A DNA stretch of 64,000 nt from Bacillus massilinigeriensis (GTDB lineage: Bacteria; Bacillota; Bacilli; Bacillales; Cytobacillaceae), in the NCBI RefSeq assembly GCF_900111815.1, contig NZ_LT630004.1, positions 2,906,126 through 2,970,125 of the forward strand. The letters run 5' to 3'. The position numbers were made by a program, and so were the translations under genes. Positions 54,448 through 64,000 of the stretch are shown piece by piece (positions within the stretch are counted from its first letter, which is position 1; each line of letters opens with the position of its first letter). Under the pieces are notes generated by a model. That model was not told where the DNA came from. It ran no database searches and worked only from the letters and a program-made list of their open reading frames with translations.

Positions 54448-54591
54448 TCTTGACTCCCTTCTTAGCCGTTAGGTAAAGAACAGCCTGTCCGGCATGGACA
54501 GCTGTCAAAATATTTTTCCATCCAAATTCATTGGGGGACAGCTCTTATGTTATTCTCTTATTTTACACGAATTTGCCATTTCCATGTAAGA

Positions 54592-54640
54592 AAACAAAAA
54601 AAACTTGGGGATGCGGGTTGATATTCGTCCCGCACCCTAC
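54592..54640 (-). terminator. Intrinsic terminator of tal
   Basis: Minus-strand GGGTGCGGG / CCCGCATCCC stem (one bulge) followed by CAAGTTTTTTTT. Confidence 0.75.
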
Positions 54641-54651
54641 CAATATCCATT

Positions 54652-55296
54652 TTACGAGCGTTTTGCCCAATCGGCAAGGAATGCTTCAATCCCTTTATCT
54701 GTAAGCGGGTGTTTGAATAGCTGCATGATAACTTTGTAAGGAATTGTTGCGATATCCGCACCGTTCAATGCTGCTTCTGTCACGTGCATTGGATGGCGGA
54801 TGGATGCCGCGATAATTTCTGTTGAGATATCATGAATAGCAAAAATGTTGGAAATAGTTGAAATCAGTTCCATTCCGTTCTGGCCGATATCGTCAAGTCT
54901 TCCTAGGAACGGAGATACGTAAGTTGCACCTGCTCTTGCAGCAAGCAATGCTTGGTTTGCACTGAAAATGAGCGTAACATTTGTTTTGATGCCTTCTTTT
55001 GCAAAAGTGGAAACTGCTTTCAAGCCGTCTGGTGTCATTGGCACTTTCACTGTGATGTTAGGTGCGATTTTCGCTAGCTCGCGTCCTTCCTTGATCATGC
55101 CTTCAGCATCAAGTGAGATGACTTCCGCACTAACAGAACCTGGAACAAGTTCAGTAATTTCTTTTAGACGGTCATGAAAAGAAACATCCTTCTCTTTTGC
55201 AACAAGTGACGGGTTCGTTGTGACACCGGCAATGCATCCAAGGGAATATGCTTCTTTGATTTCTTCCATATTAGCTGTATCAATAAAGAATTTCAT
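54652..55296 (-). CDS. tal: Transaldolase (small, FSA-type)
   Basis: The 214-aa protein of the short transaldolase/fructose-6-phosphate aldolase family (B. subtilis YwjH). The Schiff-base lysine is in NITVKVPMT and the family block [14 protein letters not shown] is intact. Transaldolase activity in the pentose phosphate pathway is the expected role; FSA activity cannot be excluded by sequence. AGGAGG precedes the ATG. It follows fbaA. Confidence 0.93.
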   Translation of the reverse strand: MKFFIDTANMEEIKEAYSLGCIAGVTTNPSLVAKEKDVSFHDRLKEITELVPGSVSAEVISLDAEGMIKEGRELAKIAPNITVKVPMTPDGLKAVSTFAKEGIKTNVTLIFSANQALLAARAGATYVSPFLGRLDDIGQNGMELISTISNIFAIHDISTEIIAASIRHPMHVTEAALNGADIATIPYKVIMQLFKHPLTDKGIEAFLADWAKRS

Positions 55297-55336
55297 GAGA
55301 AAAATTCCTCCTAGCAGGTTAGTTTACAGGAACGCA

Positions 55337-55368
55337 GGAAAACCGCCTCGTCCAAGGCGGTTTCCACA
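55337..55368 (-). terminator. Intrinsic terminator of fbaA
   Basis: Minus-strand GAAACCGCC / GGCGGTTTTC stem then TTTTCC, between fbaA and tal. Confidence 0.75.
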
Positions 55369-55382
55369 AGTCCCGGCGGCGT

Positions 55383-56240
55383 TTACGCTTTTTGAGAAGA
55401 TCCGAATTCACGCATTTTTCCTTTAACAGTGTCCCTGATTGCATCGCGAGCAGGTCCAAGGTATTTGCGTGGATCGTATTCTTCCGGCTTAGCCGCAAGC
55501 ACTTCGCGCACAACTTTGGCGGAAGCGATCTGGTTTTCGGTATTTACATTGATTTTTGCTGTACCAAGAGAAATAGACTTCTTGATGTCAGCAGTTGGGA
55601 TGCCAGTTCCGCCATGTAGAACAAGCGGTACACCTGCAACTGTATTGATTTCTTCCATTTCTTTAAATCCAAGATTAGGCTCGCCTTTGTATGGTCCATG
55701 AACAGAGCCAAGTGCTGGTGCCAAGCAGTCGATGCCTGTACGCTCTACAAGCTCTTTACATTCATTTACATCAGCATAAATTACGCCGTCTGCCACAACG
55801 TCATCTTCTTGTCCGCCAACAGTTCCAAGTTCTGCCTCAACAGAAACTCCCTTTGCATGCGCATACTCCACAACTTTCTTCGTTGTTTCGATGTTTTCCT
55901 CAAAAGGATGGTGGGAAGCGTCAATCATAACGGATGTGAAGCCTGCGTCGATTGCTGCTTTACATTTTTCGAAGCTTGAACCGTGGTCAAGGTGAATCGC
56001 CACAGGTACAGTGGTATTATAGTCTTCCATCAGACCTTCAACCATTTTAACAACAGTTTTGAATCCTCCCATATAGCGAGCAGCGCCTTCGGAAACCCCT
56101 AGGATAACAGGAGATTGCTCTTCTTCTGCAGCCTGAAGGATCGCCTGAGTGAACTCAAGGTTATTCAAGTTAAACTGTCCAACGGCATAGCCCTCTGCGT
56201 TTGCTTTTTTCAACATTTCAGTCATTGAAACTAAAGGCAT
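55383..56240 (-). CDS. fbaA: Fructose-bisphosphate aldolase class II
   Basis: A zinc aldolase of glycolysis and gluconeogenesis. The 285-aa protein has the metal-binding histidines in [11 protein letters not shown] and the LHGGTGI loop, and phosphate-binding NVNTENQ. Start 56240 is fixed by AAGGAGG; the upstream ATG at 56279 is unsupported. Confidence 0.97.
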   Translation of the reverse strand: MPLVSMTEMLKKANAEGYAVGQFNLNNLEFTQAILQAAEEEQSPVILGVSEGAARYMGGFKTVVKMVEGLMEDYNTTVPVAIHLDHGSSFEKCKAAIDAGFTSVMIDASHHPFEENIETTKKVVEYAHAKGVSVEAELGTVGGQEDDVVADGVIYADVNECKELVERTGIDCLAPALGSVHGPYKGEPNLGFKEMEEINTVAGVPLVLHGGTGIPTADIKKSISLGTAKINVNTENQIASAKVVREVLAAKPEEYDPRKYLGPARDAIRDTVKGKMREFGSSQKA

Positions 56241-56369
56241 GACTTTTCCTCCTTCATTAGATCGCTCATGTTTGTCCATGCTCCCTATTAAGCTTTTCCT
56301 GCATTACTTTTGATTATGTACCCGGAAGCGTTGCGGCCAAAACAGATAATCCAGTGGAATTCACTTGTT

Positions 56370-56378
56370 ATCATACCA
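56370..56378 (-). promoter_or_regulatory. Candidate extended -10 promoter of fbaA
   Basis: Minus-strand TGGTATGAT is an extended -10 element about 130 bp before fbaA; no good -35 is seen. The rest of the gap 56241-56621 holds a possible dispersed repeat (56527-56567) and no gene. Confidence 0.45.
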
Positions 56379-56526
56379 GAATGAAATCATAATTGCTATT
56401 CATGGAGCCCCCTTTTTCCATCTGTCATAAAAATGCTATAAAGCAAACGTTTTCATTTGATTTTGTTGGAAGAAAGGAAAAAAAACGTGCAGTAATACGG
56501 TGCAGCGAACGAGGAAGCTTCCCACA

Positions 56527-56567
56527 CCACCCGCGGAAAGCGAAGCGCCTGAAATGGAAATCACCAG
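56527..56567. repeat. Possible dispersed Bacillaceae repeat fragment
   Basis: A segment containing CCCGCGGAAAGCGAAGCGCC followed by TGAAATGGAAATCACC resembles a short sequence I remember from many intergenic regions of Bacillus-group genomes. Only one copy is in this window, so the call rests on memory. Confidence 0.35.
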
Positions 56568-56621
56568 CCTCTCACAAGGTAAAGGGAGCGCGCTCAATTA
56601 GATGCAGCTTTTTAGTTTGTG

Positions 56622-56990
56622 TCATGAGGTTGGCTGGACATATTTCTTCACTGCTGAGCGAATGTCATCAATGTCAAACGGCTTGGCAAAATGGGTGATG
56701 GCACCTAAATTCATGGCTTCCTGAATCATATCGAGCTCGCCATACGCGGTCATGATGATGACACGAATATCTTTGTCGATTACTTTCATTCTCTTAAGGA
56801 TTTCAATGCCATCCATTCCGGGAATTTTCATATCTAGGAGCACGAGGTCTGGTGAATGCTTCTTCAACGTGTCGAGTGCCTGGACACCGTTGGCAGCCTG
56901 GAATGTCTGGTAACCTTCTTTTTTAAGCACTTCGTTGAGCAGGATGCGAATGCCAAATTGGTCATCTACAATCAGAATTTTTTCATTCAT
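56622..56990 (-). CDS. spo0F: Sporulation phosphorelay response regulator Spo0F
   Basis: A single-domain receiver that passes phosphate from sporulation kinases to Spo0B. The 122-aa protein has the acidic pocket ([10 protein letters not shown], Asp10-11), the phosphorylated aspartate in [11 protein letters not shown] (about Asp54), the conserved Thr/Lys ([16 protein letters not shown]) and no output domain. Start 56990 has GGGGAG upstream. A strong sigma-H-type promoter (57060-57086) fits the known control of spo0F. Confidence 0.97.
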   Translation of the reverse strand: MNEKILIVDDQFGIRILLNEVLKKEGYQTFQAANGVQALDTLKKHSPDLVLLDMKIPGMDGIEILKRMKVIDKDIRVIIMTAYGELDMIQEAMNLGAITHFAKPFDIDDIRSAVKKYVQPTS

Positions 56991-57059
56991 GCTGCTTCTC
57001 CCCCACTTCATTCATTTATTCTGTCATAATTCGAAAATTTTTCCACCCACTTACATACA

Positions 57060-57086
57060 ATTCGCCAAATTCCTGTAAAATCCTTC
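57060..57086 (-). promoter_or_regulatory. sigma-H promoter of spo0F
   Basis: Minus-strand GAAGGATTT (57078-57086), 11 bp, then GGCGAAT (57060-57066). This matches RNAGGAWWW-N11-12-RNNGAAT at every defined position. A weak Spo0A-box-like TTCGAA lies just downstream (about 57031). Confidence 0.8.
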
Positions 57087-57224
57087 ACCAGTTTCAACAT
57101 TCCTCTTTTGTCAAAAACAGTTAAAATGGAAATACTTCGTGATGGGTGGGGAATCAGCAGGAATATTTGCCATGTCTTCCACCTCCGTTATAAGATGAAA
57201 ACAGTAATTACGGAGGCGATGAAT

Positions 57225-57773
57225 TTGTTAAAAATGTTTTCAACCCAGCTGTCAGGGCTGTTCAAGAAAATCATGGAAAGAGAAGAGAACTCCATCGAGG
57301 ACGGCGCACGTCTTCTCGCCCAAGCAGCGCTTGGCGAGGGAACGATTTTTATCGGTGGAATCGGAGAGATGAGGGCCATCGCAACAGAAGCTATCTATGG
57401 AGCGGAGCCGCTTCAAGGGGCAAAGAGGCTGGCGGTCCAAGAGGCGTCCAGTGTCGAGGATGGTAGCATCAAAGATTTGGCGTCGGCGGATCGCGTGCTC
57501 CTCGCGGCACGGGAATCAAATGACGAAGCAGCACTCTTCATGGCAAAAGAGCTCGTTCAGGAGGGCGTCCCATTCGTTGCGATTTTTGCGATTGCTCGGG
57601 ATGGTGGGATTCAAGATCTGGCGGATGTCAGTATCAGCTTAGATATGCAAAAAGGGCTGCTTCCTGATGAAGAAGGCGGACGCTTCGGTTATCCTGTCGG
57701 AATCGCCGCCCTGTTCGTCTATCATGGCCTCAAATTTGCCATCGATGAAATGATCGCTGAATATGAGGAATGA
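57225..57773 (+). CDS. ywjG: YwjG, DUF2529 family protein
   Basis: A 182-aa cytoplasmic protein of the Bacillaceae DUF2529 family; function unknown. The region IFIGGIGEMRAIATEA and the later ADRVLLAARESND pattern suggest a SIS-like sugar-isomerase fold, which is my inference. The start is TTG at 57225 (product MLKMFSTQLSGLF as in homologues), 8 bp after GGAGG; earlier in-frame ATGs overlap the spo0F control region. It is divergent from spo0F, as in B. subtilis. Confidence 0.85.
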   Translation: MLKMFSTQLSGLFKKIMEREENSIEDGARLLAQAALGEGTIFIGGIGEMRAIATEAIYGAEPLQGAKRLAVQEASSVEDGSIKDLASADRVLLAARESNDEAALFMAKELVQEGVPFVAIFAIARDGGIQDLADVSISLDMQKGLLPDEEGGRFGYPVGIAALFVYHGLKFAIDEMIAEYEE

Positions 57774-57778
57774 TGATT

Positions 57779-57814
57779 GGAAGGGGCTGGCCATAAGTGG
57801 CCGGCTCTTTTTCG
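57779..57814 (+). terminator. Intrinsic terminator of ywjG
   Basis: GCTGGCC / GGCCGGC stem followed by TCTTTTTC on the plus strand. Confidence 0.8.
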
Positions 57815-57958
57815 GTTGGCAGAATATTTGTCTATGGCAACTGTTAACGTTCCTCATGGTCTTTGTTTCGTTTGAGAGAGACTTATTGGCGGATCCTCCC
57901 CCGATTTCCATTATAAAGATAATTGGAAACTAGAGAAACCCGATGTAGATGTGCACTT

Positions 57959-57997
57959 CAAAAAAAGAGTACCCGCTGTATTTGCGGGTACTCTTCC
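57959..57997 (-). terminator. Intrinsic terminator of pyrG
   Basis: Minus-strand AAGAGTACCCGC / GCGGGTACTCTT, a perfect 12-bp stem followed by TTTTTT. Confidence 0.9.
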
Positions 57998-58001
57998 TTT
58001 A

Positions 58002-59699
<1,698 letters not shown>

Positions 59700-59702
59700 T
59701 TA

Positions 59703-59746
59703 CAAAAATAAAAAAACGCTCCGCATACAAAGTAAGGGAGCGTTTT
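59703..59746 (-). promoter_or_regulatory. pyrG attenuator (intrinsic terminator in the leader)
   Basis: Minus-strand AACGCTCC / GGAGCGTT stem followed by a long T-run. The 5' arm reads GCTCCCTT, the C/T-rich target for poly-G-extended transcripts in the B. subtilis mechanism. It may also end rpoE transcripts. Confidence 0.8.
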
Positions 59747-59783
59747 AATCGCTTATCAAACAGACCGTCCTTTTTAAGGAGCC

Positions 59784-59820
59784 CAAAAATGATTCTACCT
59801 TCCGGCATTTGAAAAGTCAA
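59784..59820 (-). promoter_or_regulatory. pyrG promoter with GGGC initiation site
   Basis: Minus-strand TTGACT (59815-59820), a 17-bp spacer and TAGAAT (59792-59797); 7 nt later comes GGGCTCC, with the first G at 59784. In B. subtilis, pyrG starts GGGC, and low CTP causes reiterative G addition that disables the attenuator. The same parts are all present here. Confidence 0.8.
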
Positions 59821-59829
59821 CAGAGAAAC

Positions 59830-60372
59830 TTAAAGGTCTTCTTCTTTGTCCTCATCTTCCTCTAAATCATCATCAAGGTCCTCGTCTTCTTCAACTAAGA
59901 CTTCATCTTCTTCAATGACGTCTTCATCAAACTCGTCCAAATCTTCTTCATCGTCGAAGTCCTCTTCTTCATCCTCTGCGAGGTCCTCTTCTTCAAAGTC
60001 ATCGAATTCAAGATCTTCTTCTATTTCATCAAACTCTTCGACTTCGTCTTCTTCCACAGCTTTTTTCGCCTTTTTCTTGCGCGGTTTGACTGCTGGGACT
60101 ACTTCATCTTCAACATGATCCACCGGATACCAGAACCTGAGGCCCCAGCGATTTTCGCCAAGACCGATGAAACGTCCGTCGATGTTCAAGTCTGTATAGA
60201 ACTGGACCATTTTTTCTTCAGCCTCACCCTTTGGCACACTTAAAAGGCTGTTGATTTCCTTCACTAAATCTTTGAAAGATACAGGCTGTTTTTTCTCAGC
60301 CAAGAGCTCATAGGCAGCTTCGATGAATGAAAATTCTTTAAGCTGTTCCTTTGTGTATTGGTTTAGGCTCAA
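59830..60372 (-). CDS. rpoE: RNA polymerase delta subunit
   Basis: A Gram-positive RNA polymerase subunit that helps recycling and promoter selectivity. The N-terminal 90 or so residues form the folded HARE-HTH domain (QFYTDLNIDGRFIGLGENRWGLRFWYP in part); the C-terminal half is almost entirely Glu and Asp. TTG at 60372 (product MSLNQYTKEQL) is preferred because AAAGGAA lies 9 bp upstream, whereas it touches the GTG at 60381. Separated from pyrG by the attenuator region. Confidence 0.93.
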   Translation of the reverse strand: MSLNQYTKEQLKEFSFIEAAYELLAEKKQPVSFKDLVKEINSLLSVPKGEAEEKMVQFYTDLNIDGRFIGLGENRWGLRFWYPVDHVEDEVVPAVKPRKKKAKKAVEEDEVEEFDEIEEDLEFDDFEEEDLAEDEEEDFDDEEDLDEFDEDVIEEDEVLVEEDEDLDDDLEEDEDKEEDL

Positions 60373-60489
60373 CTCGCGCACTTCCTTTCTCTATTAAAGC
60401 CCGCTCTGGTTGCGGGCGGCAATCCTGAAAACAAGCAAAAATACCCAAAATGCATATTCTTCATTATAAACAATTTTATTCTGTTTATG

Positions 60490-60717
60490 CTAGTGTATTC
60501 TGTTGTTTTCCGTTGATTTTTCAGCGGAATTCCCGTGGTTCTTTCTTGCGGTAAGTTCCTTTTCCTCGCAGGACCCCTTTACCATCAACTTGCGCGCCAA
60601 ATAGAAAAAATAAATGGAGAGGATGAAAAAGGAGATCGCGCCGAGTTGACGCTGGTATAAATAATAAAGGACCGACAGCGCCCCTGCTTTTCCCGCTACG
60701 TTTACCACCGTTCTCAT
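60490..60717 (-). CDS. Small membrane protein, unknown family
   Basis: About 75 aa (91 if the ATG at 60765 is used). A hydrophobic segment at about residues 25-45 and a weaker one before it, then a charged tail rich in Lys, Glu and Asn. I do not recognise the family. AGGATG precedes the ATG at 60717 with long spacing; neither start is certain. It lies between rpoE and the icmF terminator on the same strand. Confidence 0.5.
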   Translation of the reverse strand: MRTVVNVAGKAGALSVLYYLYQRQLGAISFFILSIYFFYLARKLMVKGSCEEKELTARKNHGNSAEKSTENNRIH

Positions 60718-60894
60718 ATTGTTCACATCCTGGGTTTCACTCTGATTGGGAATCCAGCCTTCCATAGATATAATTCCATGAACTCAGCAATTAATCAAGT
60801 TCTATTCAGGCTAGAATCATTATATACAATAACAAATCCTCATAGATACCCAAAGGAACGGAAAGGAGAATGTGGTTTAACACACTAAAGCGCT

Positions 60895-60968
60895 GGGGGT
60901 CAGGCACGCTTCATGCCGGTAACACTTCGCTACTGTGACTCACCACCGCAACGGGGGTCAGGCACGCT
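60895..60968 (+). repeat. Two copies of the GGGGGTCAGGCACGCT repeat
   Basis: Copies at 60895-60910 and 60953-60968 with related surroundings (CACCGCAACG before the second). They match the copy at 1831-1846 and the arms of the icmF terminator. No gene is seen in 60766-61070. Confidence 0.75.
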
Positions 60969-61010
60969 GCACTCTAGCAATACTTCACCGCATTAAAGCT
61001 GCACAAAAAT

Positions 61011-61062
61011 GGGGGTCAGGCACCCGGGGTTGCGGTGATCCGCTAAAGGGTGCCTGACCCCC
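61011..61062 (-). terminator. icmF terminator built from the GGGGGTCAGGCACCC repeat
   Basis: GGGGGTCAGGCACCC (61011-61025) and its perfect complement (61048-61062) form a 15-bp stem with a 22-nt loop; on the minus strand ATTTTTG follows. The arms are the dispersed repeat seen upstream at 60895 and 60953. Confidence 0.75.
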
Positions 61063-61070
61063 GCCTTTTG

Positions 61071-64000
61071 CTACATGTTTCGGCGGTATTGGCCGCCTAC
61101 TTCGTAGAGGGCGCTTGTGATTTGGCCTAAGCTTGCATATCGGACGGTTTCCATCAGTTCGGCGAAGATGTTGCCGCCGGTTACAGCTGCTTCTTTCAGC
61201 CTTGCAATTGCTTCGGCGCTCTTATCTTCATTTCTACCCTTGAACGCTTCCAAATTCCTGATTTGCGTTTCTTTCTCTTCTTGGGTTGCACGCGCGATTT
61301 CCATGTTGTCGAGCGCTTCTTCTGAAGGAGGGTTCGGGTTCAGATAAGTGTTGACACCAATAATCGGCAGTTCACCAGTATGCTTTAACATTTCGTAGTG
61401 CATCGACTCATCCTGAATCTTGCCGCGCTGATATTGCGTCTCCATCGCGCCGAGCACGCCGCCGCGGTCGTTGATCCGCTCAAACTCCTGGAGAACAGCC
61501 TCTTCCACAAGGTCTGTCAGCTCTTCAATAATGAACGCACCTTGCAGCGGGTTTTCATTCTTCGTCAAACCATGCTCCTTCGTGATGATCATCTGAATAG
61601 CCATCGCCCGGCGTACAGATTCCTCCGTCGGTGTTGTGATCGCCTCATCATACGCATTTGTATGAAGCGAGTTGCAGTTATCGTGTAGCGCCATTAACGC
61701 TTGAAGCGTCGTACGGATATCGTTGAAATCAATCTCTTGCGCATGCAGCGAGCGTCCTGATGTTTGAATATGATACTTCAGCTTCTGGCTACGCTCGTTC
61801 GCCCCATACTTCTCCCTCATGACAGCAGCCCAAATTCGGCGCGCTACCCGGCCAAGTACTGAATACTCCGGATCAAGGCCATTCGAGAAAAAGAAGCTCA
61901 AGTTCGGCGCGAAATCATCAATTTTCATGCCCCTGCTGAGGTAGTACTCCACATACGTAAATCCATTCGCCAGCGTGAACGCCAGCTGGGAAATCGGGTT
62001 CGCCCCCGCTTCTGCAATATGGTAGCCCGAAATCGAAACAGAATAATAGTTGCGCACCTTCTTGTCGATGAAATACTGCTGGATATCTCCCATCATTCGC
62101 AATGCAAACTCCGTGGAGAAAATGCATGTATTCTGGCCTTGATCCTCTTTCAGAATATCAGCCTGAACCGTTCCGCGGACAGTCTGCAGCGTCCACTCAC
62201 GAATTTGCGTCACTTCTTCCTCTGTTAACGGACGGCCAAGCTCTGCCTCCTTCTTCTCCAGTTGCTGTTCAACAGCCGTGTTCATGAACATCGCGAGAAT
62301 AATCGGCGCCGGCCCGTTGATCGTCATTGAAACAGAAGTCGTCGGATGGCATAGATCAAAGCCTGCATACAGTTTCTTCATATCATCAAGCGTACAGATG
62401 TTAACGCCGCTCTCCCCGACTTTTCCGTAAATGTCAGGACGGTGATCCGGATCTTCCCCATAGAGCGTTACCGAGTCAAATGCCGTACTCAAGCGCTTCG
62501 CATCATCATCCTTAGATAAATAGTGGAAGCGGCGATTCGTCCGCTCTGGTGTACCTTCCCCGGCAAACTGACGCTTCGGATCCTCGCCTTCGCGCTTGAA
62601 CGGGAACACACCCGCTGTATAAGGGAAAGAACCAGGCACATTTTCAAGATAAACCCAGCGTACAATCTCGCCGTAATCCTGGTAGCGCGGCAATGCTACT
62701 TTCGGAATGCTGAGACCAGCAAGGCTCTTCGTGCGAAGCTCTGTCACGATTTCCCTATCGCGGATTTTCGTTACAAACCGCTCACCTGCGTACTTCTCCT
62801 TCAGCGCCGGCCAGCCCTCCAGAATTCTCTTCGTTTCCGCTGTCAGGCTCTCTTCAATCTCTTCCTTTATTTTCAGCAAAGCATTTTCCGCTGCTTCACC
62901 CGCACCGCTTTCCTTCAAAGCAGCAAGCGCACCCTCGACTTGGAACAGCCTGCGAGCTGCATCCGCCTGCTCTGCTGCCTTCTTGTGATACCCGCGAACC
63001 GTCTCTGAAATTTCGCGCAAGTAATAGCGGCGGTCATTCGGTATAATCACGTTCTGTTTTTCTACTTTCGCTTCCTTTGAAAAAGAAGTGCTCCAGTCTG
63101 TGCCCGCTTTTTCGTTGATTTTTTCAATAAGCGCCGCGAACAATGCGTTTGTCCCCGGATCGTTGAACTGGCTCGCAATTGTGCCATATACCGGCATATC
63201 GCCATAATCTTGTTCGAAAAGCTTATGGCTGCGCTGGAACTGTTTTTGCACTTGGCGCTGGGCATCCTCGGAGCCTTTGCGCTCAAACTTATTGATGACA
63301 ATCAAATCTGCGTAATCGATCATATCGATTTTTTCAAGCTGGGAAGGCGCTCCGAATTCGCTGGTCATCACATACATTGAAACATCGCAAATGTCGGTGA
63401 TTCCTGCATCGCCTTGCCCGATACCGCTCGTCTCAACGATAACTAAATCAAATCCGGCAGCCTTGACGACTGCAATCGCATCATGGATTGCTAAGGACAA
63501 TTCTGAACGTGAATTACGGGTAGCCAGGCTTCGCATATACACGCGCGGTGAAAAAATAGCATTCATCCGAATCCTGTCGCCCAAGAGCGCTCCGCCCGTC
63601 TTTTGCTTCGTCGGATCAACGGACAGGATCGCCACACGCTTTTCCGAAATTTCATTAATGAATCGGCGAATCAGTTCATCCGTCAGCGAGCTTTTTCCCG
63701 CTCCGCCAGTACCCGTGATTCCGATGACAGGAACCGAAGTACCGATAGACTTCACCTTTTCCATCACTGATTCGACCGCTGCCGCAGTTTCTGCTGGTGC
63801 CCCAACCTGCTGTTCAGCAAGGGTGATCAGCTTCGCTACCGCCTGGACGCCGCCGGAAGCAAGCTTTTCCACTTCCCCTGCATCTTCCGGGGTGACCGTA
63901 GGAAAATCGCATTCTTTCAGCATCATTTGAATCATACCTTCAAGGCCTAACAAGCGGCCGTCTTCCGGTGAAAAAATCCGTGCAATTCCGTAATCATGCA
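61071..64000 (-). CDS. icmF: Fused isobutyryl-CoA mutase with G-protein chaperone (IcmF), 5' end outside the window
   Basis: A B12-dependent enzyme interconverting isobutyryl-CoA and n-butyryl-CoA, fused to its MeaB-like GTPase. About 976 residues are visible. From the right edge: the tail of the B12-binding domain ([18 protein letters not shown]), the GTPase with P-loop [18 protein letters not shown] at about 63700, a linker, and the TIM-barrel mutase domain ([21 protein letters not shown]), ending at 61071. The frame runs past the apparent start at 63953 to the edge, so the B12-binding N-terminus is truncated by the window and not by mutation. Related mutases with altered specificity (pivalyl-CoA) exist. 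Confidence 0.92.
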   Translation of the reverse strand, partial: HDYGIARIFSPEDGRLLGLEGMIQMMLKECDFPTVTPEDAGEVEKLASGGVQAVAKLITLAEQQVGAPAETAAAVESVMEKVKSIGTSVPVIGITGTGGAGKSSLTDELIRRFINEISEKRVAILSVDPTKQKTGGALLGDRIRMNAIFSPRVYMRSLATRNSRSELSLAIHDAIAVVKAAGFDLVIVETSGIGQGDAGITDICDVSMYVMTSEFGAPSQLEKIDMIDYADLIVINKFERKGSEDAQRQVQKQFQRSHKLFEQDYGDMPVYGTIASQFNDPGTNALFAALIEKINEKAGTDWSTSFSKEAKVEKQNVIIPNDRRYYLREISETVRGYHKKAAEQADAARRLFQVEGALAALKESGAGEAAENALLKIKEEIEESLTAETKRILEGWPALKEKYAGERFVTKIRDREIVTELRTKSLAGLSIPKVALPRYQDYGEIVRWVYLENVPGSFPYTAGVFPFKREGEDPKRQFAGEGTPERTNRRFHYLSKDDDAKRLSTAFDSVTLYGEDPDHRPDIYGKVGESGVNICTLDDMKKLYAGFDLCHPTTSVSMTINGPAPIILAMFMNTAVEQQLEKKEAELGRPLTEEEVTQIREWTLQTVRGTVQADILKEDQGQNTCIFSTEFALRMMGDIQQYFIDKKVRNYYSVSISGYHIAEAGANPISQLAFTLANGFTYVEYYLSRGMKIDDFAPNLSFFFSNGLDPEYSVLGRVARRIWAAVMREKYGANERSQKLKYHIQTSGRSLHAQEIDFNDIRTTLQALMALHDNCNSLHTNAYDEAITTPTEESVRRAMAIQMIITKEHGLTKNENPLQGAFIIEELTDLVEEAVLQEFERINDRGGVLGAMETQYQRGKIQDESMHYEMLKHTGELPIIGVNTYLNPNPPSEEALDNMEIARATQEEKETQIRNLEAFKGRNEDKSAEAIARLKEAAVTGGNIFAELMETVRYASLGQITSALYEVGGQYRRNM

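Noticed and set aside
63953-64000. Start codon of icmF at 63953 (TTG)
   Set aside because: The frame continues to the window edge and encodes the tail of the B12-binding domain, so the true start lies outside.

Overview
The window is a chromosomal segment of an endospore-forming member of the Bacillaceae (Bacillus in the broad sense, but not B. subtilis itself). The evidence is sporulation genes (spoIID, spoIIR, spo0F), two MurA paralogues, RpoE (delta), and a gene order that follows the B. subtilis spoIID-murAA-ywmB-ywzB / atp / upp-glyA-ywlG-rpiB-ywlE-mntP-ywlC-ywlB-spoIIR-prmC-prfA-tdk-rpmE-rho-glpX-murAB-tal-fbaA-spo0F-ywjG-pyrG-rpoE backbone. Unlike B. subtilis, a complete 11-gene nuo operon lies between ywzB and the atp operon, as I recall for the B. 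cereus group. Nearly every gene is on the minus strand. The plus-strand exceptions are an AT-rich two-gene insert (38771-39692) and ywjG.

Layout: 1-1.7 kb repeat array 1; 1.9-5.8 kb spoIID, murAA, ywmB, ywzB; 6.0-16.6 kb nuoABCDHIJKLMN (no nuoEFG; nuoC has an expanded Ala/Lys repeat extension); 16.9-18.2 kb repeat array 2; 18.3-20.1 kb a chemoreceptor with a sigma-D-type promoter; 20.2-27.6 kb atpZIBEFHAGDC; 27.9-30.3 kb a Vpr-like subtilase; 30.4-31.4 kb repeat array 3; 31.6-38.4 kb mnaA, upp, glyA, ywlG, rpiB, a second chemoreceptor and the protein-arginine phosphatase ywlE; 38.6-39.7 kb AT-rich insert; 39.9-40.6 kb repeat array 4; 40.7-44.7 kb mntP, ywlC, ywlB, a KGG-repeat stress protein and spoIIR; 44.8-46.0 kb repeat array 5; 46.0-48.0 kb prmC and prfA; 48.2-48.7 kb repeat array 6; 48.9-60.7 kb a YhcN/YlaJ-type lipoprotein, tdk, rpmE, rho, glpX, murAB, tal, fbaA, spo0F, ywjG, pyrG, rpoE; 61.1 kb to the right edge, icmF (truncated by the window).

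Functionally this is a core block: respiratory proton pumping (nuo) next to ATP synthase, precursors for wall and teichoic acid (murAA, murAB, mnaA), one-carbon and nucleotide metabolism (glyA, upp, tdk, pyrG), gluconeogenesis and pentose phosphate steps (glpX, fbaA, tal, rpiB), translation (prfA, prmC, rpmE, ywlC), and sporulation control. Several regulatory sites can be read directly: a sigma-H-type promoter for spo0F, sigma-E-type for spoIID, sigma-B-type for the KGG protein, sigma-D-type for the chemoreceptors, a pyrG promoter with a GGGC start and attenuator, a G-poor rho leader, and a cluster of DnaA boxes at ywlC-ywlB.

The most unusual content is six intergenic repeat arrays, about 6 kb in total. 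Each is built from clusters of 5-7 copies of a short core (TTATCTACGGTAA or TTATCAACCAA, on one strand or the other) set at 21-bp steps, i.e. two helical turns. Clusters are repeated 2-6 times in larger units of about 165-480 bp. The pitch is kept although flanks and core variant differ between loci. This looks like a phased DNA-binding platform or an undescribed family of dispersed elements. I could not search databases, so novelty is not established.
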